Assembly (NCBI GenBank): GCA_937873805.1
Contig: CALMWO010000150.1
Span: forward strand, 1 to 5,782
From: an uncultured Hyphomonadaceae bacterium
GTDB lineage: Bacteria; Pseudomonadota; Alphaproteobacteria; Caulobacterales; Hyphomonadaceae
Reading direction: 5' to 3'
DNA length: 5,782 bases
The notes under the pieces are model-generated. The model was not told where the DNA came from. It searched no databases and saw nothing but the letters and a program-made list of their open reading frames with translations. Shown piece after piece: positions 1-5,782 of the stretch. Within the stretch, counting starts at the first letter, position 1; the number at the start of each line of letters is the position of its first letter. A program made the position numbers and the translations under genes.

Positions 1-1181
1 ACTGACGGAGCGACTTTGGGAATCTGCGCGTCGTCTTCACCTGCGCGCAATCCCTGAAAGATGAAGGTTCCTGCTTCGAAATAGAAGTCGGGCTCCTGGC
101 CGGTCGCGTAAACCTGCGTCAGCAGCTGCCGTGGCTGGCTGGCAACCAGGCCGCGCAATTCGTCTTCGCCGTCGATGTCGTAGCGCTTGTCGTAGAGATC
201 GTCCGTCTGGCGCTCGATGCCGAAGCCCCAGGTCCAGTCCTTGTTGATGTTGAAGCGGCCACTCGCATAGAGGTGGCTGCGCCATGTGTCGTCGCCGAAC
301 TGGTCGCCGTCCGAGTTGAAGTCCTGATCGTGGGTGAAGCTGCTTTCCGCCTGGATGAAGCCGGAGAAGAAGCGCTTGCGATAATCCACCTTCACCAGCG
401 GATTGACGTTCGCCGACACCATCGGGCTGACCGTCATGTCTTCCGACTCTGATATCGCGATATAGTAAGGCTGTTCGTAGAATGGGCCGATCTTGGACGA
501 GATGCCGAGGTCAGGCGTCATCAGGCCGGAGCGCCGTTCCGAATTCGGGTCCGGGTGGGCAAACCACGGCACGTAGAGCACCGGCACGCCGACGATCTCC
601 AGGACGGCGTCCTGGTAGGTGATCATCTGGTCGTCCTGGTCCAGCATCGCCCGGCGGGAGCGCAACACCCAGGTGGGATCGCGGTTCTGCTCTATGCAGA
701 TCGGGCAGTTGGTGAAGACCACCTGCTCCATCGCGTTCTTGGTTGAATCGGTTCGGACAGCCGACGATGCGGCCAGCAGTCCATTGGCGGCTAGACGCGC
801 CGAAAAGCGGGTGGCGAAGCCATTGCGGAAATCCTCGTCCGCCTCGATCTCGTCGGCGAACTGAACCTGACCGGTTCCGTCAGTAATCTGGACGTTGCCT
901 TGCGCTCGCATCGTTTCGTTGTTGCGGTCATAGACGATCCGATCGGCCAGCATGGCGCGGTCGCCGATGCGGATTTCGACATTACCGGATGCCGTGACGA
1001 CCCGGGTGTCCTGGTCTTCCTCGATGCTGTCGGCCTGGAGGATGATATCCTCGTCTTCCGGGGCCGTGGATGCTGGCGTGGGGGCGGGGGGCGCTACGGG
1101 CGCTTGTTGCGCATACGCTGCGCTGCCCGCCGAGATGGCGACAGCAGCGACAGACGCGAAGCAGGCAAGCCGCAACACCAT
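1..1181 (-). CDS. lptD: LPS-assembly protein LptD, N-terminal 393 residues (gene runs off the left edge)
   Basis: LptD is the outer-membrane beta-barrel that, with the lipoprotein LptE in well-studied species, inserts lipopolysaccharide into the outer leaflet. Translating the minus strand from ATG 1181 gives an open frame to the window edge. Residues 1-24 form a signal peptide ending SAAYA before QQ. A Pro/Ala-rich linker follows (about 27-42). Residues about 46-145 form the periplasmic OstA/jellyroll domain (ASGNVEIR at 64-71, AQGNVQITDG at 93-102). The LptD family signature VPVLYVPWFAHPDP lies at 199-212, then RRSGLMTPDLG at 216-226, after which the barrel strands begin. Full-length family members usually have 700-850 residues, so roughly half is missing. 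The only mature cysteines visible are C159 and C162 (NCPIC). An in-frame GTG lies one codon upstream of the ATG; ATG is preferred. It follows lptG on the same strand after 165 bases. Confidence 0.95.
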   Translation of the reverse strand, partial: MVLRLACFASVAAVAISAGSAAYAQQAPVAPPAPTPASTAPEDEDIILQADSIEEDQDTRVVTASGNVEIRIGDRAMLADRIVYDRNNETMRAQGNVQITDGTGQVQFADEIEADEDFRNGFATRFSARLAANGLLAASSAVRTDSTKNAMEQVVFTNCPICIEQNRDPTWVLRSRRAMLDQDDQMITYQDAVLEIVGVPVLYVPWFAHPDPNSERRSGLMTPDLGISSKIGPFYEQPYYIAISESEDMTVSPMVSANVNPLVKVDYRKRFFSGFIQAESSFTHDQDFNSDGDQFGDDTWRSHLYASGRFNINKDWTWGFGIERQTDDLYDKRYDIDGEDELRGLVASQPRQLLTQVYATGQEPDFYFEAGTFIFQGLRAGEDDAQIPKVAPS

Positions 1182-1185
1182 CACA

Positions 1186-1193
1186 CTCCTCTC
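1186..1193 (-). promoter_or_regulatory. Ribosome binding site of lptD
   Basis: The minus strand reads GAGAGGAG followed by TGTG and then ATG. It is the best Shine-Dalgarno match at any gene start in the window and fixes the lptD start at 1181. The spacing from AGGAG to ATG is 4 bases, slightly short. Confidence 0.6.
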
Positions 1194-1311
1194 GCGGACT
1201 GATTGCGAGCGACTCCCAGCTTCAAACCGATACGCAATGGCCGGGAGGGCGTAAAGGCGCTCAACGGTTTTCCCCGAGTCCCCGGCGCAAAGCGGCGCCA
1301 GAGCCACAGGA

Positions 1312-1324
1312 AATACACTGTATT
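1312..1324. promoter_or_regulatory. Perfect 6-1-6 inverted repeat upstream of lptD (possible operator)
   Basis: The plus strand reads AATACA-C-TGTATT, whose two 6-base arms are exact reverse complements around one central base. The element is AT-rich in otherwise GC-rich DNA. It is flanked by two copies of CAGGAAA (1307-1313 and 1330-1336) spaced 23 bases apart. Both properties are seen directly; a role as a protein-binding site for lptD control is inference. Confidence 0.3.
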
Positions 1325-1346
1325 ACGTGCAGGAAAGGGCAGTTTC

Positions 1347-2495
1347 TCAGCCGTCTTCCGCGTGCGCCAGAAGGGTAAGCACAGCGAACAGCGCAAACAG
1401 TGGCGGGCACCAGGCGGCAGCTTCCGGCGTGGTCGCCCCGGACGCCGACATGCCTGCGGCAAGCCGTGTGACAAAGAACAACACGAAACCCGCCAATGCG
1501 CCCGCGCCGATCAGCTGTGACAGACCGCCAGACCGCGCCAGCCGCAGGCAAACGACCGCCCCGATCAGCGCCATTGCCAGCATGAAAATCGGCGTTGCCA
1601 GCAGTCCATGGAATTTGAGGACATAGGCGTCGACTTCCATCCCGGCTGAGCGCCCGGCCTCGATGAAGGATGGCAGCTCCCAGAACGGAATGGTTTTGGC
1701 CGACGCAAAACGAGTCAGCAGCGTGTCGCTGCGCAGATTGGTTGGCAGGGCGAGATTGGGCACGCGGCGAACGTCGCCTCCGAGGCGATTTTCGACCACG
1801 CCCTTGAGCTGCCAGAAGCCCGGCGTGAGTTCCGCGCGCTCGGCATCGATCCTGTGCGTGAATACCCGGTCTGCCGTTCCGCCGGGGCCCGGGCGGAAAT
1901 ACCAGAAGGTCACGCCTTCCAGCGCCTGTCCGCGTCCGATGACCTGCCGTCCATGGATGATGGCCTGACCATTCGGGTTTTCGTCGGCAACGGAGCCGAC
2001 TTCATCGCCCGATCCCGCCTGCAGGTCGCCCTGGCTGAGCCAGACGCCATTGGTTACGGCGGGTGCGTTGCCCAGCAGCCGTTCGCGCTCTGCCTGGAAG
2101 TCCTGATTGAGGCGCGTTGCCAGCGGGTCGATGATCATCACCATCGATGCGCCGACCACGAGCGCCAGAACCATCACAGGCCCGAGGAAGCGCCATGCCG
2201 ACACGCCAGCCGCCCGCACCGCCGGGATCTCGCTGCGCCGGCTGAGTTGCGAATAGGTGAGGATCGATCCCACCAGCATTGCGAAGGGCAGGGTTTCCAT
2301 CAACAGGCCGGGCGTTTTCATCAGCGTCAGCTGGAACGCGGTTCCGATCCCGATCTCCGTGCGGCTGCCCACCGTTCGCACCTGTTCGACCACGTCGACC
2401 AGCAGGATGGCGAGCAGGATGATGCCCAGCGTCATCATCAGCGAGATGAGGCATTGCAGGAAGATGTAGCGCTGTATGCGTCCCGCGATCACCAT
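1347..2495 (-). CDS. lptG: LPS export ABC transporter permease LptG
   Basis: LptG is one of two membrane subunits of the inner-membrane LptB2FG transporter, which uses ATP to lift LPS out of the membrane and pass it via LptC to LptA and LptD. The 382-residue protein has the YjgP/YjgQ architecture. Three N-terminal membrane segments lie at about 12-35, 62-83 and 102-122, a large periplasmic beta-jellyroll domain at about 123-295, and three more segments at about 296-318, 327-347 and 358-378. Between segments 2 and 3 the cytoplasmic stretch SRRSEIPAVRAAGVSAW (85-101) is the coupling helix that contacts the LptB ATPase. Length is close to the family norm of about 360. The ATG at 2495 lies 2 bases after the lptF stop, which suggests translational coupling. 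LptG rather than LptF is inferred from its position as the second gene and its longer, more divergent periplasmic domain. Confidence 0.93.
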   Translation of the reverse strand: MVIAGRIQRYIFLQCLISLMMTLGIILLAILLVDVVEQVRTVGSRTEIGIGTAFQLTLMKTPGLLMETLPFAMLVGSILTYSQLSRRSEIPAVRAAGVSAWRFLGPVMVLALVVGASMVMIIDPLATRLNQDFQAERERLLGNAPAVTNGVWLSQGDLQAGSGDEVGSVADENPNGQAIIHGRQVIGRGQALEGVTFWYFRPGPGGTADRVFTHRIDAERAELTPGFWQLKGVVENRLGGDVRRVPNLALPTNLRSDTLLTRFASAKTIPFWELPSFIEAGRSAGMEVDAYVLKFHGLLATPIFMLAMALIGAVVCLRLARSGGLSQLIGAGALAGFVLFFVTRLAAGMSASGATTPEAAAWCPPLFALFAVLTLLAHAEDG

Positions 2496-2497
2496 GC

Positions 2498-3634
2498 CTA
2501 GGCCGCCCTCATCCGGGCTGGCGTGGGCGCGCGCAAACGCCTGCGCTTCAACGCTGGAACCACGAAGTAGAAGAACGAGACCAGGCCGATGACGAACATC
2601 GGCAGGACATACTGGAGATAGTTCAGATCGGAGTCGTCAGCCGCGGCTGCCGTGGTCTGGAACGCCAACAGACGCAGCAGCAGCGCCCCCCCGGACGCCA
2701 TCGCAATACGCTTGGCATATCCGCGCCGGCTGAAGTCTCCTCCGAGCACGGCAAAGATGGCCAGCATCGCCATCGCCACATTCAACAGCGGCGCCGCCAT
2801 CCGCGCATGTCCTTCCGCCTGGAAGGCCTCCGAGTTCTTGACGTCGTAGTAATTGTTCATGTCGGGGAAAAAGAGTTCGGGCAGGAAGCGGTCTGACTCC
2901 TCCATCACGACCGCCTTCTGGTCGTTGACGAAGGCGCCCAGCTCCAGCGGCGATTGCTGGAAGGTCAGCGACTCCAGCGCGCCATTGCTGCGGAGGGTCT
3001 GGCGCTGTCCATCGCGCAGGATCAGCGTCGGCTTGCCTTCGACTTCGGATACGAATGCAGTCTTGGCGATGAAGGTCGCCTCGTTTTTCGGGTCGCGGCT
3101 GTCATTGGCGACAAGGAAGGTGATTTCCGTGCCGTTGACGCGCCCGGCGAAGGTTGTGAGGCCCTCGCCATGCGTCATGAACATGCCTTCGCGCACCAGC
3201 GACGAGGCGAGATCGGTCGACGCCTCCGACACGGTCTGGCGAAGTTCCCGCGAGGCCCCCGGCTGTATCCAGAGGTTCAGGCCAAGGTGGAGTATGGCCG
3301 CCAGAGTCGCCAGCCGCAGCACAGGCGAGGCAACCTGCCAGTTCGACATGCCGGAGGCCTGCGCCACGACCACCTCGTTGTCGCGGTGGGCCACGTTCAG
3401 GGCCGCTGCCGTTGCGATAAACAGGGCGATAGGCATCAGAAGGGAAATGATCTGGGGCGTCGCCAGCACGGACACCCACAGATAGACCACAACCGACTGG
3501 CGATTCTCGATGATCAGGTCCAGCCGATCCTGCGCAAGGCCTTGCGTCAGCAGCGCAATAAGAGCAAGACCGCCGACGATCGCCAGCAGGGTTCTCAACA
3601 CGTTCCGAAAGAGATAGCGTTGAAACGCTGACAT
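2498..3634 (-). CDS. lptF: LPS export ABC transporter permease LptF
   Basis: LptF is the partner of LptG in the inner-membrane LptB2FG LPS extractor. From ATG 3634 the product has 378 residues and starts MSAFQRYLFR, a typical LptF amino end. Membrane segments are predicted at about 12-32, 55-78 and 102-123, followed by a periplasmic jellyroll domain (about 124-278) and segments at about 279-299, 309-329 and 340-361. The tail is very basic (KRRR at 363-366). The coupling-helix region RDNEVVVAQASGMSNW (84-99) sits between segments 2 and 3. The open frame extends upstream to a TTG at 3736, but that would add 34 arginine-rich residues not expected for the family, so ATG 3634 is chosen. No clear Shine-Dalgarno precedes it. 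Two hairpins lie just upstream. It ends with TAG, 2 bases before lptG. Confidence 0.93.
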   Translation of the reverse strand: MSAFQRYLFRNVLRTLLAIVGGLALIALLTQGLAQDRLDLIIENRQSVVVYLWVSVLATPQIISLLMPIALFIATAAALNVAHRDNEVVVAQASGMSNWQVASPVLRLATLAAILHLGLNLWIQPGASRELRQTVSEASTDLASSLVREGMFMTHGEGLTTFAGRVNGTEITFLVANDSRDPKNEATFIAKTAFVSEVEGKPTLILRDGQRQTLRSNGALESLTFQQSPLELGAFVNDQKAVVMEESDRFLPELFFPDMNNYYDVKNSEAFQAEGHARMAAPLLNVAMAMLAIFAVLGGDFSRRGYAKRIAMASGGALLLRLLAFQTTAAAADDSDLNYLQYVLPMFVIGLVSFFYFVVPALKRRRLRAPTPARMRAA

Positions 3635-3650
3635 GCGGAAACCCAAGGAC

Positions 3651-3663
3651 GGCGCCTGGCGCC
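3651..3663 (-). other. GC-rich hairpin just upstream of lptF
   Basis: GGCGC and GCGCC form a perfect 5-base stem around a 3-base loop; the overlapping TGGCGCCA at 3657-3664 is itself an 8-base palindrome. In the lptF transcript it would sit 16 bases before the start codon. No T run follows, so it is not a standard terminator. A role in lptF translation is inference. Confidence 0.3.
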
Positions 3664-3666
3664 AGA

Positions 3667-3688
3667 GGCATGGCCTCGCGGCCAAGCC
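3667..3688 (-). other. Stem-loop with GNRA-type tetraloop in the putative lptF leader
   Basis: The plus strand reads GGC-A-TGGCC-TCGC-GGCCA-A-GCC. In lptF-sense RNA this folds as 8 base pairs with a single U-U mismatch, closed by the loop GCGA, which fits the stable GNRA tetraloop class. It lies upstream of the shorter hairpin at 3651-3663. Pairing is seen directly; that it is transcribed and functional is inference. Confidence 0.35.
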
Positions 3689-3757
3689 CAGTGCTAGCGG
3701 TGTCCGGGCAGTACGTCGATGACCGTGTGTAGACAATAGTCAGGACTGAACATCTCC

Positions 3758-5233
3758 ATGCAGATCAAGTTTTCCGCTGAACCCGCGGGCGATGCAGTCG
3801 CCTACCTTGCTTACGAAGGCGACAAGGGCGTTGAGTTCGCATCCGCGCTCGACAAGCCCGCCGAGGCGGCCATCCGTCGCGCGATTGCGGCCGGGCCGTT
3901 CAAGGGCGGGGCCGGGCAGGTTATCGAGATACTGGCGCCCGAATGGAGCGATGCCTCGCGGGTGATGATCGCTGGTGTCGGCAAGAAAACGGCGATCAGC
4001 GAACTGGGCTGGCAGAAAGCCGCGGCCGGGCTGGTGAAGCGGCTGCTTGTGAGTGGCGCAAAGTCCCTGTCGATCGTGGGCGCTCCCGATCGCGGCGTGG
4101 CGGCGAACCTTGCGTTCGGCGCGCGTCTGGCCGCCTACCGTTTTGACCAGTACCGCCTCACGCTGAAGGCCGAGAAGAAGCCAACGCTGGCCAGCGTTTC
4201 GGTCGTGACCGACAGCGCCGCTGGCGCACGTTCGGATTACGCGCCGCTTTCGGCGAAGGCTGAGGGTATCGAACTGGCGCGCAATCTGGTGTCCGAGCCG
4301 CCGAACGTGCTGCACCCGGAAAGCTATGCGGATCGCATCGAGGAGCTCTCCGAGCTCGGCCTTGAGATCGAAGTGCTGGACGTTGCGGCCATGACCAAGC
4401 TGGGCATGGGCTCGCTGGTCGGAGTGGGGCAGGGGTCCGTGCGGGGCTCGCGCCTGGTCGTCATGAAGTGGATGGGCGGCAAGGACAAGAAAGCGCCGCC
4501 GGTCGCGCTTGTCGGCAAGGGCGTCACGTTCGACACGGGCGGCATATCGCTGAAGCCGGGGCCCGGCATGCAGGACATGAAAGGCGACATGGGCGGGTCG
4601 GCTGCTGTCGTCGGCGCGATGATGGCGCTGGCCAAGCGCAAGGCGAAGGCGAACGTCGTGGGCCTCGTTGGCCTCGTCGAGAACATGCCGGACGGCAATG
4701 CGCAGCGTCCGGGCGATATCGTGCGGGCGGCTGCGGGCAAGACGATCGAGATCCAGAACACGGATGCCGAAGGCCGCCTCGTTCTCTGCGATGTGCTCTG
4801 GTATGCGCAGAAGAAGTTCAACCCGAAAGCGATGGTCGATCTCGCAACGCTGACGGGCGCGATCATCGTTTCGCTCGGCAACGAGTATGCGGGCGTGTTT
4901 TCGAACAGCGACGATCTGGTCGCCAAGCTCTCTGCCGCAGGCAAGGCGGAAGCCGCGCCGGTGTGGCGTCTGCCCCTTGGGCCGGGCTACGACAAGCAGA
5001 TCGACAGCGAAGTCGCCGACATGCGCAATATCGGCAATGCCGGCAATGCGGGATCGATCACGGCTGCGCAGTTCCTGCAACGCTTTATCGATGATGGCCG
5101 TGTGTGGGCTCACCTTGATATCGCCGGTACCGCGTGGAAGCCGGGCAATGACAATCCGCTGGAGCCGACCTGGGCCACCGGCTGGGGCGTGCGCATCCTC
5201 GACCGGCTTATCGCCGACAACTACGAGGACTAA
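3758..5233 (+). CDS. pepA: Leucyl aminopeptidase PepA (peptidase family M17)
   Basis: PepA is a cytosolic, hexameric, two-metal aminopeptidase that releases N-terminal residues, especially leucine, from peptides. The 491-residue product matches the usual family length. Residues 1 to about 160 are the macro-domain-like N-terminal domain; about 165-491 are the catalytic domain. The key residues are present. K254 and D259 lie in VGKGVTFDTGG, with catalytic K266 shortly after; D277 is in MKGDMGG; and D336, E338 and catalytic R340 are in the signature NTDAEGRL. These match E. coli K270, D275, K282, D293, D352, E354 and R356 with a constant offset of 16. The ATG is the only good start because an in-frame TAG lies at 3737-3739. 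The nearest Shine-Dalgarno-like AGGA (3742-3745) is 12 bases away, so initiation may be modest. In E. coli the same protein also binds DNA (Xer recombination, carAB control); whether it does here is unknown. Confidence 0.97.
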   Translation: MQIKFSAEPAGDAVAYLAYEGDKGVEFASALDKPAEAAIRRAIAAGPFKGGAGQVIEILAPEWSDASRVMIAGVGKKTAISELGWQKAAAGLVKRLLVSGAKSLSIVGAPDRGVAANLAFGARLAAYRFDQYRLTLKAEKKPTLASVSVVTDSAAGARSDYAPLSAKAEGIELARNLVSEPPNVLHPESYADRIEELSELGLEIEVLDVAAMTKLGMGSLVGVGQGSVRGSRLVVMKWMGGKDKKAPPVALVGKGVTFDTGGISLKPGPGMQDMKGDMGGSAAVVGAMMALAKRKAKANVVGLVGLVENMPDGNAQRPGDIVRAAAGKTIEIQNTDAEGRLVLCDVLWYAQKKFNPKAMVDLATLTGAIIVSLGNEYAGVFSNSDDLVAKLSAAGKAEAAPVWRLPLGPGYDKQIDSEVADMRNIGNAGNAGSITAAQFLQRFIDDGRVWAHLDIAGTAWKPGNDNPLEPTWATGWGVRILDRLIADNYED

Positions 5234-5236
5234 GGA

Positions 5237-5710
5237 ATGGCGGCCGCGGAGTGGTGGTTCTACCACATCGAGCACACCTCGCTCGACGCGGCCATCGCTC
5301 CGCTCATCGAGAAGTGCCTCGATCGCAAATGGCGCGTCGTCGTGGTTGGTCATGACGACACGCTGGAGCGTCTGAACAAGACGCTGTGGTCCTTTCGCGA
5401 GGACTCATTCCTTCCCCATGGCCGCGCCCGCACCGATGCCGACAAGCATCCCGTGCTGCTGTCGACCGAAGCTGTCGCAACCAACGGCGCGAAGGTCGCG
5501 CTGCTTCTCGACGGTTCGGATGTTGCAGACGCCAGTTTCGAGCGCGTGATGGTGGTGTTCGACGGCGGTGATGAAACCGCGCGCGCCAAGGCCCGCCAGC
5601 AATACAAGGCGGCGACCGATGGCGGAGCTGCCCGTTATTTCCAGCAGGAACGCGGCGGGGCGTGGAAGGAATTCAAGCGCGCGGAAACGTCAGCGCCGCC
5701 GCAGGACTGA
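5237..5710 (+). CDS. holC: DNA polymerase III subunit chi (HolC)
   Basis: Chi is a small accessory subunit of the replicative polymerase clamp-loader assembly. In E. coli it pairs with psi and contacts single-stranded-DNA-binding protein. The 157-residue product starts AAAEWWFYHIEHTSLDAAIAPL and carries the chi family motifs LWSF (50-53), SFLPHG (57-62) and HPVLLS (71-76), then a hydrophobic strand VMVVFDGG (104-111) and a C-terminal region with W143. Length is within the family range of about 145-150 residues or slightly more. It starts 3 bases after the pepA stop, and GAGG (5225-5228) plus AAGGA next to the ATG lie inside the end of pepA, so the two are almost certainly co-transcribed. The pepA-holC pairing is also found in E. 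coli and other proteobacteria. It ends in a hairpin shared with a convergent gene. Confidence 0.93.
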   Translation: MAAAEWWFYHIEHTSLDAAIAPLIEKCLDRKWRVVVVGHDDTLERLNKTLWSFREDSFLPHGRARTDADKHPVLLSTEAVATNGAKVALLLDGSDVADASFERVMVVFDGGDETARAKARQQYKAATDGGAARYFQQERGGAWKEFKRAETSAPPQD

Positions 5711-5723
5711 AGCCCGTCAGTCC
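5704..5723. terminator. Hairpin at the convergent gene ends, possible bidirectional terminator
   Basis: GGACTGA (5704-5710) and TCAGTCC (5717-5723) form a perfect 7-base stem around the 6-base loop AGCCCG. Each arm contains a stop codon: the TGA of holC and, on the other strand, the TGA of the right-edge gene. No T run follows on either side, so intrinsic termination would be weak; the structure itself is seen directly. Confidence 0.4.
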
Positions 5724-5782
5724 GCAACAGCCGCCGCGTTGCCGCGAATGATCTGGGCCAGCGGTCCCTTCACGTCGGCCAG
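5717..5782 (-). CDS. C-terminal 21 residues of an unidentified gene (runs off the right edge)
   Basis: The minus strand from the right edge is open and ends LADVKGPLAQIIRGNAAAVAD followed by TGA at 5719-5717. I do not recognise the product from so short a piece. Support for a real gene is the uninterrupted frame, the typical alanine-rich composition of the host's proteins, and a stop codon placed symmetrically to the holC stop in a shared hairpin only 6 bases away. The frame could still be open by chance over so few codons. It would be convergent with holC and thus a separate transcription unit. Confidence 0.5.
   Translation of the reverse strand: MADVKGPLAQIIRGNAAAVAD

Larger units (their letters stand above)
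1182..1346 (-). other. lptG-lptD intergenic gap with possible regulatory structure
   Basis: This 165-base stretch between the lptG stop and the lptD start contains no convincing ORF. It holds a perfect inverted repeat at 1312-1324, a small GC-rich hairpin at 1284-1299 (5-base stem, 6-base loop) without a following T run, and the lptD ribosome binding site. It is long for a within-operon gap, so lptD may have its own promoter here in addition to read-through from lptFG. I could not identify convincing -35/-10 boxes. Confidence 0.4.
3635..3757. promoter_or_regulatory. Divergent promoter region between lptF and pepA
   Basis: The starts of the minus-strand lptF-lptG genes and the plus-strand pepA-holC genes face away from each other across 123 bases, so promoters for both units should lie here or just inside the genes. 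I see only weak matches. For pepA there is GACAAT at 3732-3737 as a possible -10 box with no good -35. For lptF, TTGTCT (minus strand, 3736-3731) could serve as a -35 but has no good -10. The location is inferred from gene layout and not from strong boxes. Confidence 0.4.

Noticed and set aside
452..463. Perfect 12-base palindrome ATATCGCGATAT inside lptD
   Set aside because: It falls in codons for a barrel strand (Tyr-Ile-Ala-Ile) of a well-conserved region. A single palindrome of this length in coding DNA is plausible by chance.
1284..1299. GC-rich hairpin after lptG considered as a transcription terminator
   Set aside because: The stem is only 5 pairs and no T run follows on the minus strand, so read-through into lptD is likely.
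1854..2501. 215-codon plus-strand frame across lptG
   Set aside because: Antisense to a clear LptG. Its His/Arg/Gln-rich composition is that of a shadow frame.
2853..3631. Two overlapping plus-strand frames (210 and 225 codons) opposite lptF
   Set aside because: Both are antisense to LptF, have no recognisable motif, and arise from the high GC content.
3102..3671. 189-codon minus-strand frame beginning at an ATG inside the 3667-3688 hairpin and overlapping lptF out of frame
   Set aside because: It shares the strand with lptF but in another frame; the product has shadow-like composition and LptF is unmistakable.
3635..3736. Upstream extension of lptF from TTG 3736
   Set aside because: It would add 34 Arg-rich residues before a standard LptF amino end (MSAFQRYLF) and would leave almost no room for the divergent promoters.
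5027..5050. Short tandem GGCAATGC-like repeat in pepA encoding GNAGNAGS
   Set aside because: It falls in the glycine-rich loop that precedes SITAAQFL, a region that normally varies in M17 peptidases. The frame is intact and it need not be a mobile or unstable repeat.
3740..5353. 537-codon open frame on the minus strand opposite pepA and the start of holC
   Set aside because: It lies fully antisense to pepA, whose catalytic residues are all intact. Its product is rich in Arg, His and Asp, typical of the mirror frame of a GC-rich gene, and shows no domain I recognise.

Overview
This window looks like core chromosome from a GC-rich Gram-negative bacterium, most likely an alphaproteobacterium. 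The evidence is the complete set of envelope genes for lipopolysaccharide (LPS) export, the GC-rich third codon positions, and the character of the LptD, LptF/LptG and HolC proteins. A member of the Hyphomonadaceae/Caulobacterales group would fit, but that placement is a guess from sequence feel and not a computed result.

Layout: the left two thirds are on the minus strand and read, in transcription order from about 3634 down to 1, lptF, lptG, lptD. lptF and lptG are separated by only 2 bases. A 165-base gap follows, and then lptD begins and runs off the left edge. On the plus strand, divergent from lptF, are pepA (M17 leucyl aminopeptidase) and holC (chi subunit of DNA polymerase III), separated by 3 bases. 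At the right edge the last 21 codons of an unidentified minus-strand gene converge on holC. The two stop codons face each other across a short perfect hairpin.

How the genes work together: LptF and LptG are the two membrane subunits of the LptB2FG transporter, which extracts LPS from the inner membrane. LptD is the outer-membrane barrel that inserts LPS at the cell surface. This cluster therefore encodes the two ends of the LPS bridge. pepA and holC are unrelated housekeeping genes. Their position back-to-back with lptFG matches the arrangement known in Escherichia coli (holC-pepA divergent from lptF-lptG), so it is ancient synteny and not a new module.

Non-coding DNA is limited to two short gaps. 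The pepA/lptF divergent gap (3635-3757) holds two GC-rich hairpins on the lptF side, the stronger one with a GNRA-type loop in the lptF transcript. The lptG/lptD gap (1182-1346) holds a perfect 6-1-6 inverted repeat flanked by a 7-base direct repeat. I see no mobile element, CRISPR array, tRNA/rRNA or phage gene, and no convincing undescribed system. The most interesting items are these small regulatory-looking structures.
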